A stretch of DNA of 51,198 bases from Acetobacteraceae bacterium (lineage in GTDB: Bacteria > Pseudomonadota > Alphaproteobacteria > Acetobacterales > Acetobacteraceae): positions 1 through 51,198 of the forward strand of contig JANXTL010000212.1 of the NCBI GenBank assembly GCA_025352375.1. The letters are read 5' to 3'. The stretch's first letter is position 1. The number at the start of each line of letters is the position of its first letter. The notes beneath the pieces are model-generated. The model was not told the origin of the DNA and made no database searches. It saw nothing but the letters and a program-made list of their open reading frames with translations. This document shows positions 8,418 to 17,344 of this stretch, in pieces. Both the position numbers and the translations under genes were made by a program.

Positions 8418-9581
8418 ATGATCACCCAATTCGACAGCTCCTACGTCGGCCACGTCGACATGGAAAACGTCGGCTACGCCGGCACGCCTATCAACGACCG
8501 CATCTATTCCAACGACGTCCTGCTCACCGGTCTCTCCAAGGCTGAAGCCCAAGCCCGCCTCATGGACAAGCTCGGATTTGGCGCCCTGTGGATGGCCGAG
8601 CACCACTTCCAGCCGGAGGGGACGGAGACGCTGCCGAATATTATTCTCCTGGCGATGCACCTGGTGCACTGCACCGAACGGCTGAAGATCGGCACCGGCT
8701 TCAACATCGTCCCAATGTGGCACCCGCTGCGTCTCGCCGAAGACTACGCGGTGGCCGATTTCCTGTCGAAAGGCCGCGTGATCTTTGGCGTCGGCCGGGG
8801 CTACCATACGCGGGAGGTCGAGACCTTCGGCTCCCCTCTGATGGACCAGGAAGCCAACCGCGAATTGTTCGAAGAAGGCGTCGAGGTCATTTTCAAGGCG
8901 TTCAACAACGAGCGTTTCTCCCACAAGGGCAAGTATTTCACGATCCCGCCCGAGGTCCCGTATCGCGGATACGACTTGAAGGAAATCACGCTTGTGCCGC
9001 GCCCGCAGCGCCTGCCGGTGGAATGCTGGCAGCCGATACAGGGCGGCTCGATGCGCGCGCTGGAATTCATGGCCAAGCACGGCATTCAGGGCATGGTCGG
9101 CGGCGGTTCGGCCGAGGGCGGCATTGCCACGAAGCTGGTCAACGACTGGATCGCGGCACACAAAAAGATCGCGAACATCGATATCATCCCTGGCGAACGG
9201 CTGGCGATCGGCTTCCAGTTCCACATCGCGAAAAGCAAGGAAGACGGCATCCGCGAGGCGCATAAATACTACGAAGAGAACATGAAAATGTTCGGCGAGC
9301 TGCGACTGGCGCGTGCTTTGTCGGAAGAGCAGGTCGTTGCGATGCGCGATCCCAAGACGGCGGTGCATGCCAAGCTGCCGACACTGGACCAGGCGGTGGC
9401 GAATGGCGGCTTCCTGACAGGCTCCCCGGACGAAATTATCGAGGACCTGAAGAAGCTGGAAAAGCGCCTGCCGGGCCTCCAAAGAATAACCGTCAACCAG
9501 CCCCTCAGCCTACCGGGCGCGATGGCGCTGGAGCAACTGGAATGGTTCGCCAAGGACGTGATGCCGGCGTTCAAGGGATAA
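8418..9581 (+). CDS. LLM-class flavin-dependent oxidoreductase
   Basis: This 387-residue protein has the bacterial luciferase-like TIM-barrel signature: ALWMAEHHFQPEGTETLPN near residues 55-75 and GRVIFGVGRGYHTREVETFG near 117-137. Such enzymes use reduced flavin and O2 to hydroxylate or cleave organic substrates; the substrate here cannot be read from sequence. GGAGG lies about 10 bases before the ATG. It opens a same-strand group of catabolic-looking genes (to 16596), though 250 bases separate it from the next firm gene. Confidence 0.9.
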   Translation: MITQFDSSYVGHVDMENVGYAGTPINDRIYSNDVLLTGLSKAEAQARLMDKLGFGALWMAEHHFQPEGTETLPNIILLAMHLVHCTERLKIGTGFNIVPMWHPLRLAEDYAVADFLSKGRVIFGVGRGYHTREVETFGSPLMDQEANRELFEEGVEVIFKAFNNERFSHKGKYFTIPPEVPYRGYDLKEITLVPRPQRLPVECWQPIQGGSMRALEFMAKHGIQGMVGGGSAEGGIATKLVNDWIAAHKKIANIDIIPGERLAIGFQFHIAKSKEDGIREAHKYYEENMKMFGELRLARALSEEQVVAMRDPKTAVHAKLPTLDQAVANGGFLTGSPDEIIEDLKKLEKRLPGLQRITVNQPLSLPGAMALEQLEWFAKDVMPAFKG

Positions 9582-9596
9582 CGCATTGGTGCACCG

Positions 9597-9749
9597 ATGC
9601 AGGGTCGAGCCGCGAAGCGGATTGACGCGAAAGGGTTCAGACGGCTTTTGGCCGATCGCCGGTTGCCGCTCCTGCGAGAGGCCTTGGCTGCGCATCGGGT
9701 CAAGTATGCAGTCATACCGACCCTTGACAGGCTCGCGGCCGCAGCCTGA
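9597..9749 (+). CDS. Possible 50-residue micro-ORF
   Basis: An ATG-initiated frame between two metabolic genes encodes a basic peptide with a helical pattern (FRRLLADRRLPLLREALAAH) and a plausible C-terminal segment (VKYAVIPTLDRLAAAA). I see no strong ribosome binding site and do not recognise it. It could be a degraded remnant or chance in GC-rich DNA. Confidence 0.25.
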   Translation: MQGRAAKRIDAKGFRRLLADRRLPLLREALAAHRVKYAVIPTLDRLAAAA

Positions 9750-9832
9750 GAGTTCGAAGTAGTGGCGCCGGCTTGGCCAATTTCAACAGAGATGTGGACA
9801 TCCGGATGATAAACGATAGCAGGAGACATCTC

Positions 9833-10831
9833 ATGGAACAGCGTCCGTTCGGCCAGACGGGGCTTTCGGTGTCGGCGATCGGCTTCGGCTGCTGGGAAAT
9901 CGGCGGCACTTACGGCGCCGTGGATGAAACCCGGTTTCAGAACGCTGTACGGCAGGCGATGGACCATGGGATTACCTGCTTCGACACCGCCGAAGCTTAC
10001 GGGATGGGTGTTTCGGAAGAAGCCCTGTCCCGAGCGTTGGGGGGGCGGCGGTCCGAGGTGACATTGGTGACAAAATTCGGCGTGGGATACGCGGACAAAC
10101 CGAAAGGCCGGGATAGCACGCGCGGCCGGGTCATGGCCTCGATTGAAGCCAGTTTGCGCCGGCTGCGCACCGACTATGTCGATGTCTATATGATCCATTG
10201 GCCCGACCCCAATACCCCGTTCGAAGAAACTTTCGCGGCGCTGGACGAGGTCGTGCGGCAGGGCAAGGCGCGTTTCATCGGTGTGTCCAACTTCCAGCTG
10301 CCGCAAATAGAAGCCTGCATGGCGCTGCGTCGTATCGATGTGGTTCAGTACGCCTGGAACATGTTCGATCGCCGCATGCGGACGGAGATCTTCCCCTATT
10401 GCGCCGCCAACGACATTGGCGTCATGGCCTATGGGTCGCTCGCATACGGGATGCTGACGGGAACGTTCAACGCAGATACCGCGTTCGACGAAAACGATTG
10501 GCGGTCGCGCCGCGGCACGTTGGGGACGCTGAACCTGTTCCGCACCCTGTTCGGACCGGATTATTTCGGTCGCAATTTGGCGGCGGTGGAGGCGCTGAAG
10601 CCTTTGGCGGCGAAATACGGCAAAACCTTGCCGCAATTCGCCCTGCGTTGGACCACTGCCAACCCGGTGATTAGCACGGCCTTGGTCGGTTTCCGCGATC
10701 CCGCCGAGGTGACGGAAAACCTCGGCGCTCTGGGCTGGACGATATCCGACGCCGATATGGCCGCGGTCGACGCGATTTTCCAAACCCACGGCGCGACGAC
10801 GATGCCGGCCGGCTGGCTAGAAGACGCGTAA
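9833..10831 (+). CDS. Aldo/keto reductase
   Basis: This 332-residue NAD(P)H-dependent oxidoreductase has the full AKR catalytic tetrad: D51 and Y56 in CFDTAEAYG, K81 in VTKFGVG and H122 in YMIHWPDP. The FIGVSNFQ motif and the C-terminal cofactor loop are also present. The ATG at 9833 is preceded by AGGAG at good spacing; an in-frame TTG 60 bases upstream is less likely. It sits between the flavin oxidoreductase and two amidohydrolases on the same strand, so it may reduce a carbonyl intermediate of the same pathway. The substrate is unknown. Confidence 0.92.
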   Translation: MEQRPFGQTGLSVSAIGFGCWEIGGTYGAVDETRFQNAVRQAMDHGITCFDTAEAYGMGVSEEALSRALGGRRSEVTLVTKFGVGYADKPKGRDSTRGRVMASIEASLRRLRTDYVDVYMIHWPDPNTPFEETFAALDEVVRQGKARFIGVSNFQLPQIEACMALRRIDVVQYAWNMFDRRMRTEIFPYCAANDIGVMAYGSLAYGMLTGTFNADTAFDENDWRSRRGTLGTLNLFRTLFGPDYFGRNLAAVEALKPLAAKYGKTLPQFALRWTTANPVISTALVGFRDPAEVTENLGALGWTISDADMAAVDAIFQTHGATTMPAGWLEDA

Positions 10832-10859
10832 AACAAACCAAGACATAACGGAGGACACC

Positions 10860-12248
10860 ATGCCGATCCAGCGTTTTGCCCCGATGACAAAGGACTTCCC
10901 GACCTTCGACTGCGACGCGCATGTCACCGAACCGCCATTGATCTGGGAGCGCGCTCAGGACCACCTGACGCGGGAAGATCTGGCGGCGATGCGTGAGACG
11001 ATCTGGTGGGACGACGAGACGCAGCAGCTGATCGTGCACGGCAAGGCCGGCGTGGGCATCGGCGCGCCTCGGCGCGGCGGTATTCCAGGCACGATGCGGG
11101 TCATCTCCAACGCTGGGCCAGGCGTAAAGCATGACATCCAGCGGGCGCTGAACGTGCGCAACCTGAATCCCAAAACAGCGCTCACCCAGGAGCAGGTCGC
11201 CTACCTCGATTTCGATGGCTCCTATGAGCCGCACGCGCGATTGAAGGACATGGATGTGCAAGGGATCGATCAGGTGATGATCATTCCTACCGATATCGAC
11301 ACCTATCCTTGGCTGCTGAACGCCGTTGGCGCCCGCGCCTTCTGCCGATCCTACAACGAATGGGCGTATGAGTTTACGCGGGCGAATCCGGAACGGCTAT
11401 TCTTCGCCGCGATGCTGCCGATGCAGAACCCCGAGTTCGCTCGGCGCGAAGTCTATCGCGTCGCCGAACTAGGATGCCGCGTCGCGCTGGTGCGGCCGAT
11501 CGACGCGATGGGCAACTATCCGTTGCAACCAAAATACGATCCGGTCTGGAAAGCGATGGAGGAAACCGGCGTCGTCTACGGCATGCATCCGTTTCCGGCC
11601 AATGGCACGCTAAAGCCGCCGGGCTACACGGAACAGCACTCCGGCGCCGAGCTGGTGCGGCGCGCCATAGCGTCATCGGGTCTGGATCATTCGTTCCTGT
11701 CGAACGTGCAGAATTTCCAGGCGGAAGCGGCGCTGTGGGTTACCACCGTGCTGATGTCCGGTTTCTTCGACCGTTTCCCCAAGCTCCGGGCCGCGGTGTT
11801 CGAGGCATCGTCCACCTGGATCAGTTTCCTGCTCGACGAGTGCGACAAGAACTACCGGCTGTATCGGAACGAACGTCAGATGCCGAAACTGTCGAAACTG
11901 CCCAGCCAAATGTTCGCCGAACATTGCATGACGGGGTTTGAGGGCGATGAGGCGCCGCCGTCGCGCTTCCCGGAATTCTACAGCGACATGCTGATCTGGT
12001 CGTCCGACGTCTATCACCACGACGGCGACGACGCGTGGCGGGCGATGGAAACCATGAATAGCATCGGCCTGCCGCGGGCCGATCAGGCTAAATTCCTGGG
12101 CAGCAATGCGAGGCGGCTTTATAACATTCAGCCACCGCTCACGATCATCCGGGACCGTGTCACCGAAATTCATCGCCCGGACTGGTGGCCGACCGAAGCC
12201 GAGGTACAGGCCTCGCTGCGGGCCGACGCCTCCGTCAGTCACCGCTGA
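10860..12248 (+). CDS. Amidohydrolase family (amidohydro_2, ACMSD-like) protein 1
   Basis: This 462-residue metal-dependent TIM-barrel protein belongs to the group of decarboxylases and hydrolases related to ACMSD and gamma-resorcylate decarboxylase. The D-x-H metal-binding start is FDCDAHVTEPP. A second histidine is in VYGMHPFP. The strand-end FPKLRAAVFEASSTWISFLL and the Asp of WSSDVYHHDGDD complete the usual set. The ATG has GGAGG about five bases upstream. It is followed after 15 bases by a second, diverged member of the same family, so the pair probably arose by duplication and may work together. Confidence 0.9.
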   Translation: MPIQRFAPMTKDFPTFDCDAHVTEPPLIWERAQDHLTREDLAAMRETIWWDDETQQLIVHGKAGVGIGAPRRGGIPGTMRVISNAGPGVKHDIQRALNVRNLNPKTALTQEQVAYLDFDGSYEPHARLKDMDVQGIDQVMIIPTDIDTYPWLLNAVGARAFCRSYNEWAYEFTRANPERLFFAAMLPMQNPEFARREVYRVAELGCRVALVRPIDAMGNYPLQPKYDPVWKAMEETGVVYGMHPFPANGTLKPPGYTEQHSGAELVRRAIASSGLDHSFLSNVQNFQAEAALWVTTVLMSGFFDRFPKLRAAVFEASSTWISFLLDECDKNYRLYRNERQMPKLSKLPSQMFAEHCMTGFEGDEAPPSRFPEFYSDMLIWSSDVYHHDGDDAWRAMETMNSIGLPRADQAKFLGSNARRLYNIQPPLTIIRDRVTEIHRPDWWPTEAEVQASLRADASVSHR

Positions 12249-12263
12249 ACGGGGGGGCAGAGC

Positions 12264-13544
12264 ATGGCCAGCAAGAATTTTCCGGTTTTCGACAGCGATT
12301 CGCACGTCGTCGAACCGCCGGCGTTATGGGACACATACCTCGACGCCGAATTCCGGGCGCCGGGGAAGTTGGCGCTTTGGCGTCAGGATGGCGCGACCAC
12401 GTCGTATCTGAAAATTAACGGTGAGATGTTCCGCGATACGATGAATCCCAACATCCCGCGCCATGCGATCTGGCGGCCGGGCATGACCTGGGACTCGGTC
12501 GGCGACCTGGACGCCTCGGTCCGCCACGCGCCGACCGAGGGTGCGTCGGACCCGCACGCCCGTCTGGCCGATATGGACGCAATGGGGGTGGATCAAACAT
12601 TGCTCTACCCCACCTGGTTCGCGGAAGGATTTCACCTCGTCAAAGATCCCGATGTCGCCTATGCTTTGGCGCGCGCCTACAATGACTGGATCGCCGATTT
12701 CTGTTCAGCCGCGCCGACCAGGCTTTTCGCGGCGGCGATGGTGCCGTTGCAGAACATGGATTACGCGGTCGAAGAACTGCGCCGGGTCGGTAAAAATCCG
12801 GCGTTCCGAGCGGCATTTTTGCGGCCGATGTTTATCGAGGGGCGATATTTCACCCATCCGTATTTCGATCCGCTTTGGACGGAACTGGAAAAATTGGGTC
12901 TGGTCGCGGCGGTGCATCCGACCCCTGGATTGTGGAACCCGGAATTTACCTCGCACGGGCCGTTTATCGAGAAGGTGAAAAACCGCCTGTCGCAGGCGCC
13001 GATCATGGCAGGCGGCGGCGGCCCGGCTGCCGGCGGCGGCAATGGACGGGCGGGGGGCTCATTTTTCAATGCCTGGCCGTCGCTTGGGCATCCGATCGCG
13101 CAGATTCTTTCACCCTGGCTGGACAATCATTTGTTCGTGGCCTCGACCTTGATCGGCTACACGGTCATGCAACGTTTTCCCAACATGAAAGTGGTGATGG
13201 CGCACGGCAAGGCGTCGTGGATGGAGGAAGTGCTGGAGAAAATGGAGGCCTCCAGCCGTGTCATCCCGCTACTGCACCATTATCCCGTGCGTACCGACCC
13301 CGAGGAAATGTGGGAAGACGGCAAGGTCATGCTGGGTTTCGATGCCGAAGAGCGGCTAATCCAGAAGCTGCCGCACGATTTCGCGGATAAAGTCGTGTGG
13401 TCCTCGCGTTATCCCCATCACGATACGACAACGGCCTGGGATGCGATCGCACAACTCACCAAGGCCAATGTGCAGGAAGCGACGATCGCGCGAATGATGG
13501 GTGGCAACGCGGCGGCGCAATTCGGTGTAAAGGCAAATTCGTGA
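12264..13544 (+). CDS. Amidohydrolase family protein 2, with Asp-to-Arg change in the SDYPH motif
   Basis: This 426-residue protein belongs to the same family as its upstream neighbour. The start motif FDSDSHVVEPP and the metal histidines in VAAVHPTPG and VVMAHGKASW are present. The usual SDYPH motif reads SSRYPHHD: R382 replaces the catalytic/metal Asp. A glycine-rich insertion (GGGGPAAGGGNGRAGGS) lies near residues 248-265. The last bases overlap the GTG of the next gene by 4 bp. It may act on a different reaction from typical members or depend on the neighbour; that is inference. Confidence 0.88.
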   Translation: MASKNFPVFDSDSHVVEPPALWDTYLDAEFRAPGKLALWRQDGATTSYLKINGEMFRDTMNPNIPRHAIWRPGMTWDSVGDLDASVRHAPTEGASDPHARLADMDAMGVDQTLLYPTWFAEGFHLVKDPDVAYALARAYNDWIADFCSAAPTRLFAAAMVPLQNMDYAVEELRRVGKNPAFRAAFLRPMFIEGRYFTHPYFDPLWTELEKLGLVAAVHPTPGLWNPEFTSHGPFIEKVKNRLSQAPIMAGGGGPAAGGGNGRAGGSFFNAWPSLGHPIAQILSPWLDNHLFVASTLIGYTVMQRFPNMKVVMAHGKASWMEEVLEKMEASSRVIPLLHHYPVRTDPEEMWEDGKVMLGFDAEERLIQKLPHDFADKVVWSSRYPHHDTTTAWDAIAQLTKANVQEATIARMMGGNAAAQFGVKANS

Positions 13545-14632
13545 AAATCGCTGCTGTCCAGGTCAGCGTCCTCCGGGTCGCGCTGGACAGCCCCTATACC
13601 GCCGCGGGGCGGGCGGTGGATGCGAACTGGCACGTGATGGCCGAAGTCACCACCACCGACGGCGTGCATGGCTTCGGCTACATCGTGGCGCTCCGCGAAA
13701 TGTTCGTGCGGGCGGTTGCCTCGGCCACGCACGAACTCGGCCGTTTGGTTGTCGGCATGAACGTGCTGGAGGCCGAGGCGGCGTGGCAGCGCATGGTCAA
13801 AGCCGGCGACTGGGTCGGGCCGGGCGGGCTGCTGAACTACGCGATCTGCCCGATTGACATCGCCATCTGGGACGCCGCCGGGAAGTCCCTCGGGCAGCCG
13901 GTGTCGCAATTATTGGGCGGATTTCGCGACCGGTTGCCAGCCTACGCCAGCGATGGGTTCTGGTATTCATTGTCGCTGGAAGAATTAGGTGCCTCCGCTT
14001 GCAAGGCGTACGCACAGGGCTTTCGTGCAATGAAACTACGCGTGGGCAACGAAAAGCACCCGGCGGGGGAGGTCGCACGCGTTCAGGCGGTACGCGACGC
14101 CGTCGGGCCGGACGTTTCGATCATGGTGGACGCCACGGAAACCTGGACGCTGGACAAAGCGATGCGGACGGGACGGGCCTTGGTGGAAAACGGGATATCC
14201 TGGCTGGAAGACCCGATCGTGCATACCGACAACCACGGCATGGGCCGCATTACCGCCGCTCTGGATACGCTGGTCGCGACAGGCGAGCATCTTTACGACA
14301 TCGACGCTTACCGCCGGCTGCTGGACGCGCGGGGCTGCGGGATTGCATTGATCGACCTCGGGCGCATCGGCGGCGTGACCCCGTGGCGGCACGTGGCATC
14401 GCTGGCGCACGGCTTCGGCGCGATGGTGGGCGGACACGTGCTGCCGGAAATCCATATCCATCTGCTCACGGCTGTGCCGAACGCGCACATCGTCGAATAC
14501 GTGCCACGGTCCGCTGGTCTGCTGAAAGCGATGCCGGCGATGGACGGGCCGGATATGGTAGTGCCGCCCGGAGCGGGATTCGGGCTGGAGCTGGATCGGG
14601 ATGCGGTGAAACGCTTCACCGTCACCAATTGA
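13541..14632 (+). CDS. Mandelate racemase/muconate lactonizing enzyme family protein
   Basis: This 363-residue enolase-superfamily enzyme has the metal ligands D197 (IMVDATETW), E223 (SWLEDPI) and E249 (VATGEHL). The usual K-x-K at the end of the second barrel strand is K165-L-R167, so the second lysine is Arg. A possible base histidine lies in VGGHVLPEIHIHL. The family abstracts a proton next to a carboxylate; dehydration of a sugar acid or cycloisomerisation is possible, but the substrate is unknown. The GTG start at 13541 overlaps the stop of the preceding gene (GTGA), which fits an operon and gives the correct N-terminus (VKIAAVQVSVLR). Confidence 0.9.
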   Translation: MKIAAVQVSVLRVALDSPYTAAGRAVDANWHVMAEVTTTDGVHGFGYIVALREMFVRAVASATHELGRLVVGMNVLEAEAAWQRMVKAGDWVGPGGLLNYAICPIDIAIWDAAGKSLGQPVSQLLGGFRDRLPAYASDGFWYSLSLEELGASACKAYAQGFRAMKLRVGNEKHPAGEVARVQAVRDAVGPDVSIMVDATETWTLDKAMRTGRALVENGISWLEDPIVHTDNHGMGRITAALDTLVATGEHLYDIDAYRRLLDARGCGIALIDLGRIGGVTPWRHVASLAHGFGAMVGGHVLPEIHIHLLTAVPNAHIVEYVPRSAGLLKAMPAMDGPDMVVPPGAGFGLELDRDAVKRFTVTN

Positions 14633-14643
14633 GGGATTCCCCC

Positions 14644-14712
14644 ATGAAAATCACCGATATCCGTACGATCCCGCTGACCTGGCACGCGTCAAATCCGTGC
14701 GTGGACGGTTAG
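14644..14712 (+). pseudogene. N-terminal remnant of a second enolase-superfamily gene
   Basis: The 22-codon frame begins MKITDIRTIPLTWHAS, the standard N-terminal strand of mandelate racemase/muconate lactonizing proteins, and stops at a TAG after CVDG. It starts 11 bases after the end of an intact member of that family. The rest of the gene is absent, because the next gene begins within 10 bases. A deletion probably fused this start to the hairpin at 14701-14737. The frame may still be translated as a leader peptide. Confidence 0.6.
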
Positions 14713-14737
14713 GCCGACATGTCGGTTAACCGTCCAC
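14701..14737 (+). promoter_or_regulatory. Long hairpin enclosing the start codon of the CocE-like gene
   Basis: The arms GTGGACGGTTA (14701-14711) and TAACCGTCCAC (14727-14737) are perfectly complementary, and the inner bases CCGACATGTCGG are themselves a palindrome. The ATG of the next gene (14719-14721) sits at the tip and the stop of the upstream fragment lies in the left arm. In RNA this could hide the start codon or couple it to translation of the fragment. Confidence 0.6.
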
Positions 14738-16596
14738 CGCGGTCGCCCGCGACCAATGGAGTCGCCACCCTGCACGACATCATGGTGACGATGCGCGACG
14801 GCGCCTGTCTGGCCACCGATGTGTATTTGCCTGCCGAAGATTGTGCCCTGCTGCCCGGTCCATTCCCCGTGGTGCTGGAACGCACGCCGTATCTGAAAAC
14901 CCGCAACCAGACCAACACCCCGGACGGCGCGTTCTGGGCCAGCCGGGGCTACGCTTTCGTTACCCAGGATTGCCGCGGCCGGCATAAATCGGATGGCGTG
15001 TTTATCTCCTACCCCGTGGAGGGCGACGACGGCGTCGACACCATGGCCTGGATCGTGAAACAGCCATGGTGCAACGGCAAAGTCGCGGTGACGGGGTCAA
15101 GCTATTATGCCTCCACCGCGCAGGCGATCCTGTGCCGCAATCCGCCCGGTTTGGCGGCCGCCGTCATTCGCGTCGGTGCGGGCGATTACCACGAAGACGG
15201 CGCCTGGTCCGGCGGTGCCTTCCAGATAACGCACAACATAAACTATGCATTGGGCCTCGCCGCGCTTGGGAAAGAGGCGCAGGCCAATCCAGCGGTGCGA
15301 AAGGCGTTCGAGAAGGCGCTGGAAACCGAGGAAGCCTTCAAGCTGATGCAACGCTCCCCGCTGGCCCCGGGCCAATCGGTGATGGCGCTGGCGCCGACCT
15401 ATGACGATTGGTACCAGGAATGGCAAAAGCACGAGCTATACGACGATTATTGGAAGCAGGACGGCTACCGGTTCGATTACCGTAATGCCCCCGACATTCC
15501 TATTCTGCTGATCGGCACATGGTACGACGAGTTCCTCGGCGGCATGCTCGACGCCTATACGGGTTACGCCGAGGATAAGACCGCGCCGGTGCATATGGTC
15601 ATGGGCGGCGGGTTCCACTCATCGGTCTACACGATGTCCACCATCGCGGGCGATGCCGATTTCGGCCCGCATCTGCCGATGGATGTGCCGGGTTTGATTC
15701 TCCAGTGGTTCGACCAGCACGTGAAGGGCAACGACCAGGGCCTGCCCCAGGGGAACCTATTCCAGGGGAACCTGTTCCACGCCTTCCGTCTCGAAAGCGA
15801 CAAAGGCCGCAAGACCCTGGCCGGCAATCTGCAAGCTGCCGGTTCCTGGCAAACTTTCTCGAGTTGGCCCCCCGCCGATGCTAAACCGACCAAATTCCAC
15901 CTGTCGCCGGATTTCACACTGACGACGCAAACCCCGACAATGGGTGCGCTGAGCTACGACCACGACCCCGCGAACCCCGTGCCGACAATCGGAGGCAACG
16001 TCAGCTCCGGCCTGCAAATCGTGCGCGCCGGCCCGGCCGATCAGCGCGGCGATCCGACGCTGCTGCAATGCAACAACACCCACCCGTTATCGGAACGTCC
16101 GGACGTGCTGTCCTTCGCCACGCCGGCGCTCGACAAGGACACCGAAGTTTCCGGCCCGATAACAGTGACGCTGCACGTGTCCTCCAGCGCCGTCGACACC
16201 GACTTCACCGCTAAGCTGGTCGACCAGTATCCGCCCAGCCCCGACTACCCCGACGGCTACGCGATGAACATTGCCGATGCCGTCGTGCGCGCCCGCTTCC
16301 GCCGCTTCGCCCGGCAGGGCCCCGGCTACCGCCGCATCTACGCGCAACAGGACGAGAAACTGACGCCCGGCGAGATCGTCGAGGTCACCATCGACCTCTG
16401 GTCCGCCAGCGTGCTGTTCAAGGCTGGCCACCGCATCCGCCTGGACATCGCAAGCAGCAATTTCCCCCGCTTCGACGTCAATCCCAACACAGGGGAGCGA
16501 TTCGCCGAACGCCGGTTGCCGCCAATCACAGCACGCAATACGATTCATATGGGCAAAGAACACCCGTCCCACGTCATCCTGCCGCTGCGGGGTTGA
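14719..16596 (+). CDS. CocE/NonD family hydrolase (X-Pro dipeptidyl-peptidase S15 type)
   Basis: This 625-residue alpha/beta hydrolase resembles cocaine esterase and glutaryl-7-ACA acylase. The N-terminal catalytic domain has RDGACLATDVYLP, then FVTQDCRGRHKSDG and the nucleophile motif VTGSSYYAS (probably S128 of G-S-S-Y). The C-terminal jelly-roll domain carries the typical ending VEVTIDLWSASVLFKAGHRI. A short tandem duplication encodes GNLFQGNLF near residues 345-355. I see no signal peptide. It hydrolyses an ester or amide bond in an unknown substrate and closes the catabolic-looking cluster. The ATG is at the centre of a hairpin, so its initiation may be controlled. Confidence 0.9.
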   Translation: MSVNRPPRSPATNGVATLHDIMVTMRDGACLATDVYLPAEDCALLPGPFPVVLERTPYLKTRNQTNTPDGAFWASRGYAFVTQDCRGRHKSDGVFISYPVEGDDGVDTMAWIVKQPWCNGKVAVTGSSYYASTAQAILCRNPPGLAAAVIRVGAGDYHEDGAWSGGAFQITHNINYALGLAALGKEAQANPAVRKAFEKALETEEAFKLMQRSPLAPGQSVMALAPTYDDWYQEWQKHELYDDYWKQDGYRFDYRNAPDIPILLIGTWYDEFLGGMLDAYTGYAEDKTAPVHMVMGGGFHSSVYTMSTIAGDADFGPHLPMDVPGLILQWFDQHVKGNDQGLPQGNLFQGNLFHAFRLESDKGRKTLAGNLQAAGSWQTFSSWPPADAKPTKFHLSPDFTLTTQTPTMGALSYDHDPANPVPTIGGNVSSGLQIVRAGPADQRGDPTLLQCNNTHPLSERPDVLSFATPALDKDTEVSGPITVTLHVSSSAVDTDFTAKLVDQYPPSPDYPDGYAMNIADAVVRARFRRFARQGPGYRRIYAQQDEKLTPGEIVEVTIDLWSASVLFKAGHRIRLDIASSNFPRFDVNPNTGERFAERRLPPITARNTIHMGKEHPSHVILPLRG

Positions 16597-16605
16597 TTGC
16601 CCGAT

Positions 16606-17325
16606 ATGATGACCCTCCTGTCCGACCCCCATGCCTGGGTCAGCCTGCTGACCCTGACGGTCATGGAAATCGTCCTGGGCATCGACAACCTGATCTTTCT
16701 GGCCATCCTCGCCGGCCGGCTGCCACCCGAGCGCCAGGCCACTGCGCGGCGTTTGGGGTTGATCCTGGCACTCGGCTCCCGTCTGGCTCTGCTGGCGACC
16801 ATCGCCTGGATCATGCGACTGGCCACGCCGCTGTTTTCTATCGCGGGGCAATCGTTTTCTTGGCGCGACCTGATTCTGATCGGCGGCGGGTTGTTTCTCG
16901 TCTACAAAGGCACGGTCGAGATTCACGAACGCATCGAAGGCGACCATTCGGACGCCCCGGCATCCGACCGTCCAGCCGGAATGGCGGGCATCCTGGCGCA
17001 GATCGTCGTGCTGGACATCGTGTTCTCCTTCGACAGCGTGATCACCGCCGTGGGCATGGCCAACGAGCTGGAGATCATGATGGCGGCCGTGATCCTGGCC
17101 GTGGTCGCGATGCTGTTCGCCGCCGGGCCGTTGTCGGCGTTTATTGGCCGGCATCCGACCGTGAAGATGCTGGCATTGAGTTTTCTGCTGCTCATCGGCA
17201 TGACGTTGATCGCCGACGGTTTCGGCGCCCATGTCGCCAAGGGCTACGTCTACGCTGCCATGGCATTTTCCGCCGCGGTCGAATCGCTCAACCTGTTCGC
17301 CATTCGGCGGCATCGCAAACCCTGA
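16606..17325 (+). CDS. TerC family integral membrane protein
   Basis: The protein has about seven hydrophobic helices and the two hallmark acidic motifs, MEIVLGIDNLIFLAIL near residue 20 and VLDIVFSFDSVITAVGM near 135, whose Asp/Asn residues lie in the membrane. TerC proteins are linked to metal homeostasis (manganese efflux in some) and tellurite resistance. I prefer the ATG at 16606; TTG at 16597, directly after the previous stop, is the alternative. It follows the CocE-like gene within 10 bases but is functionally unrelated to it as far as I can tell. Confidence 0.92.
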   Translation: MMTLLSDPHAWVSLLTLTVMEIVLGIDNLIFLAILAGRLPPERQATARRLGLILALGSRLALLATIAWIMRLATPLFSIAGQSFSWRDLILIGGGLFLVYKGTVEIHERIEGDHSDAPASDRPAGMAGILAQIVVLDIVFSFDSVITAVGMANELEIMMAAVILAVVAMLFAAGPLSAFIGRHPTVKMLALSFLLLIGMTLIADGFGAHVAKGYVYAAMAFSAAVESLNLFAIRRHRKP

Positions 17326-17344
17326 TCGCGGGAGCCTTAAGTCA

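Noticed and set aside
8133-9482. A 449-codon minus-strand open frame
   Set aside because: It lies opposite the rmuC end and the flavin oxidoreductase and has no recognisable motif.
15747-15777. Short tandem duplication encoding GNLFQGNLF in the CocE-like gene
   Set aside because: It is only two units and is noted in the gene entry; no further significance is evident.
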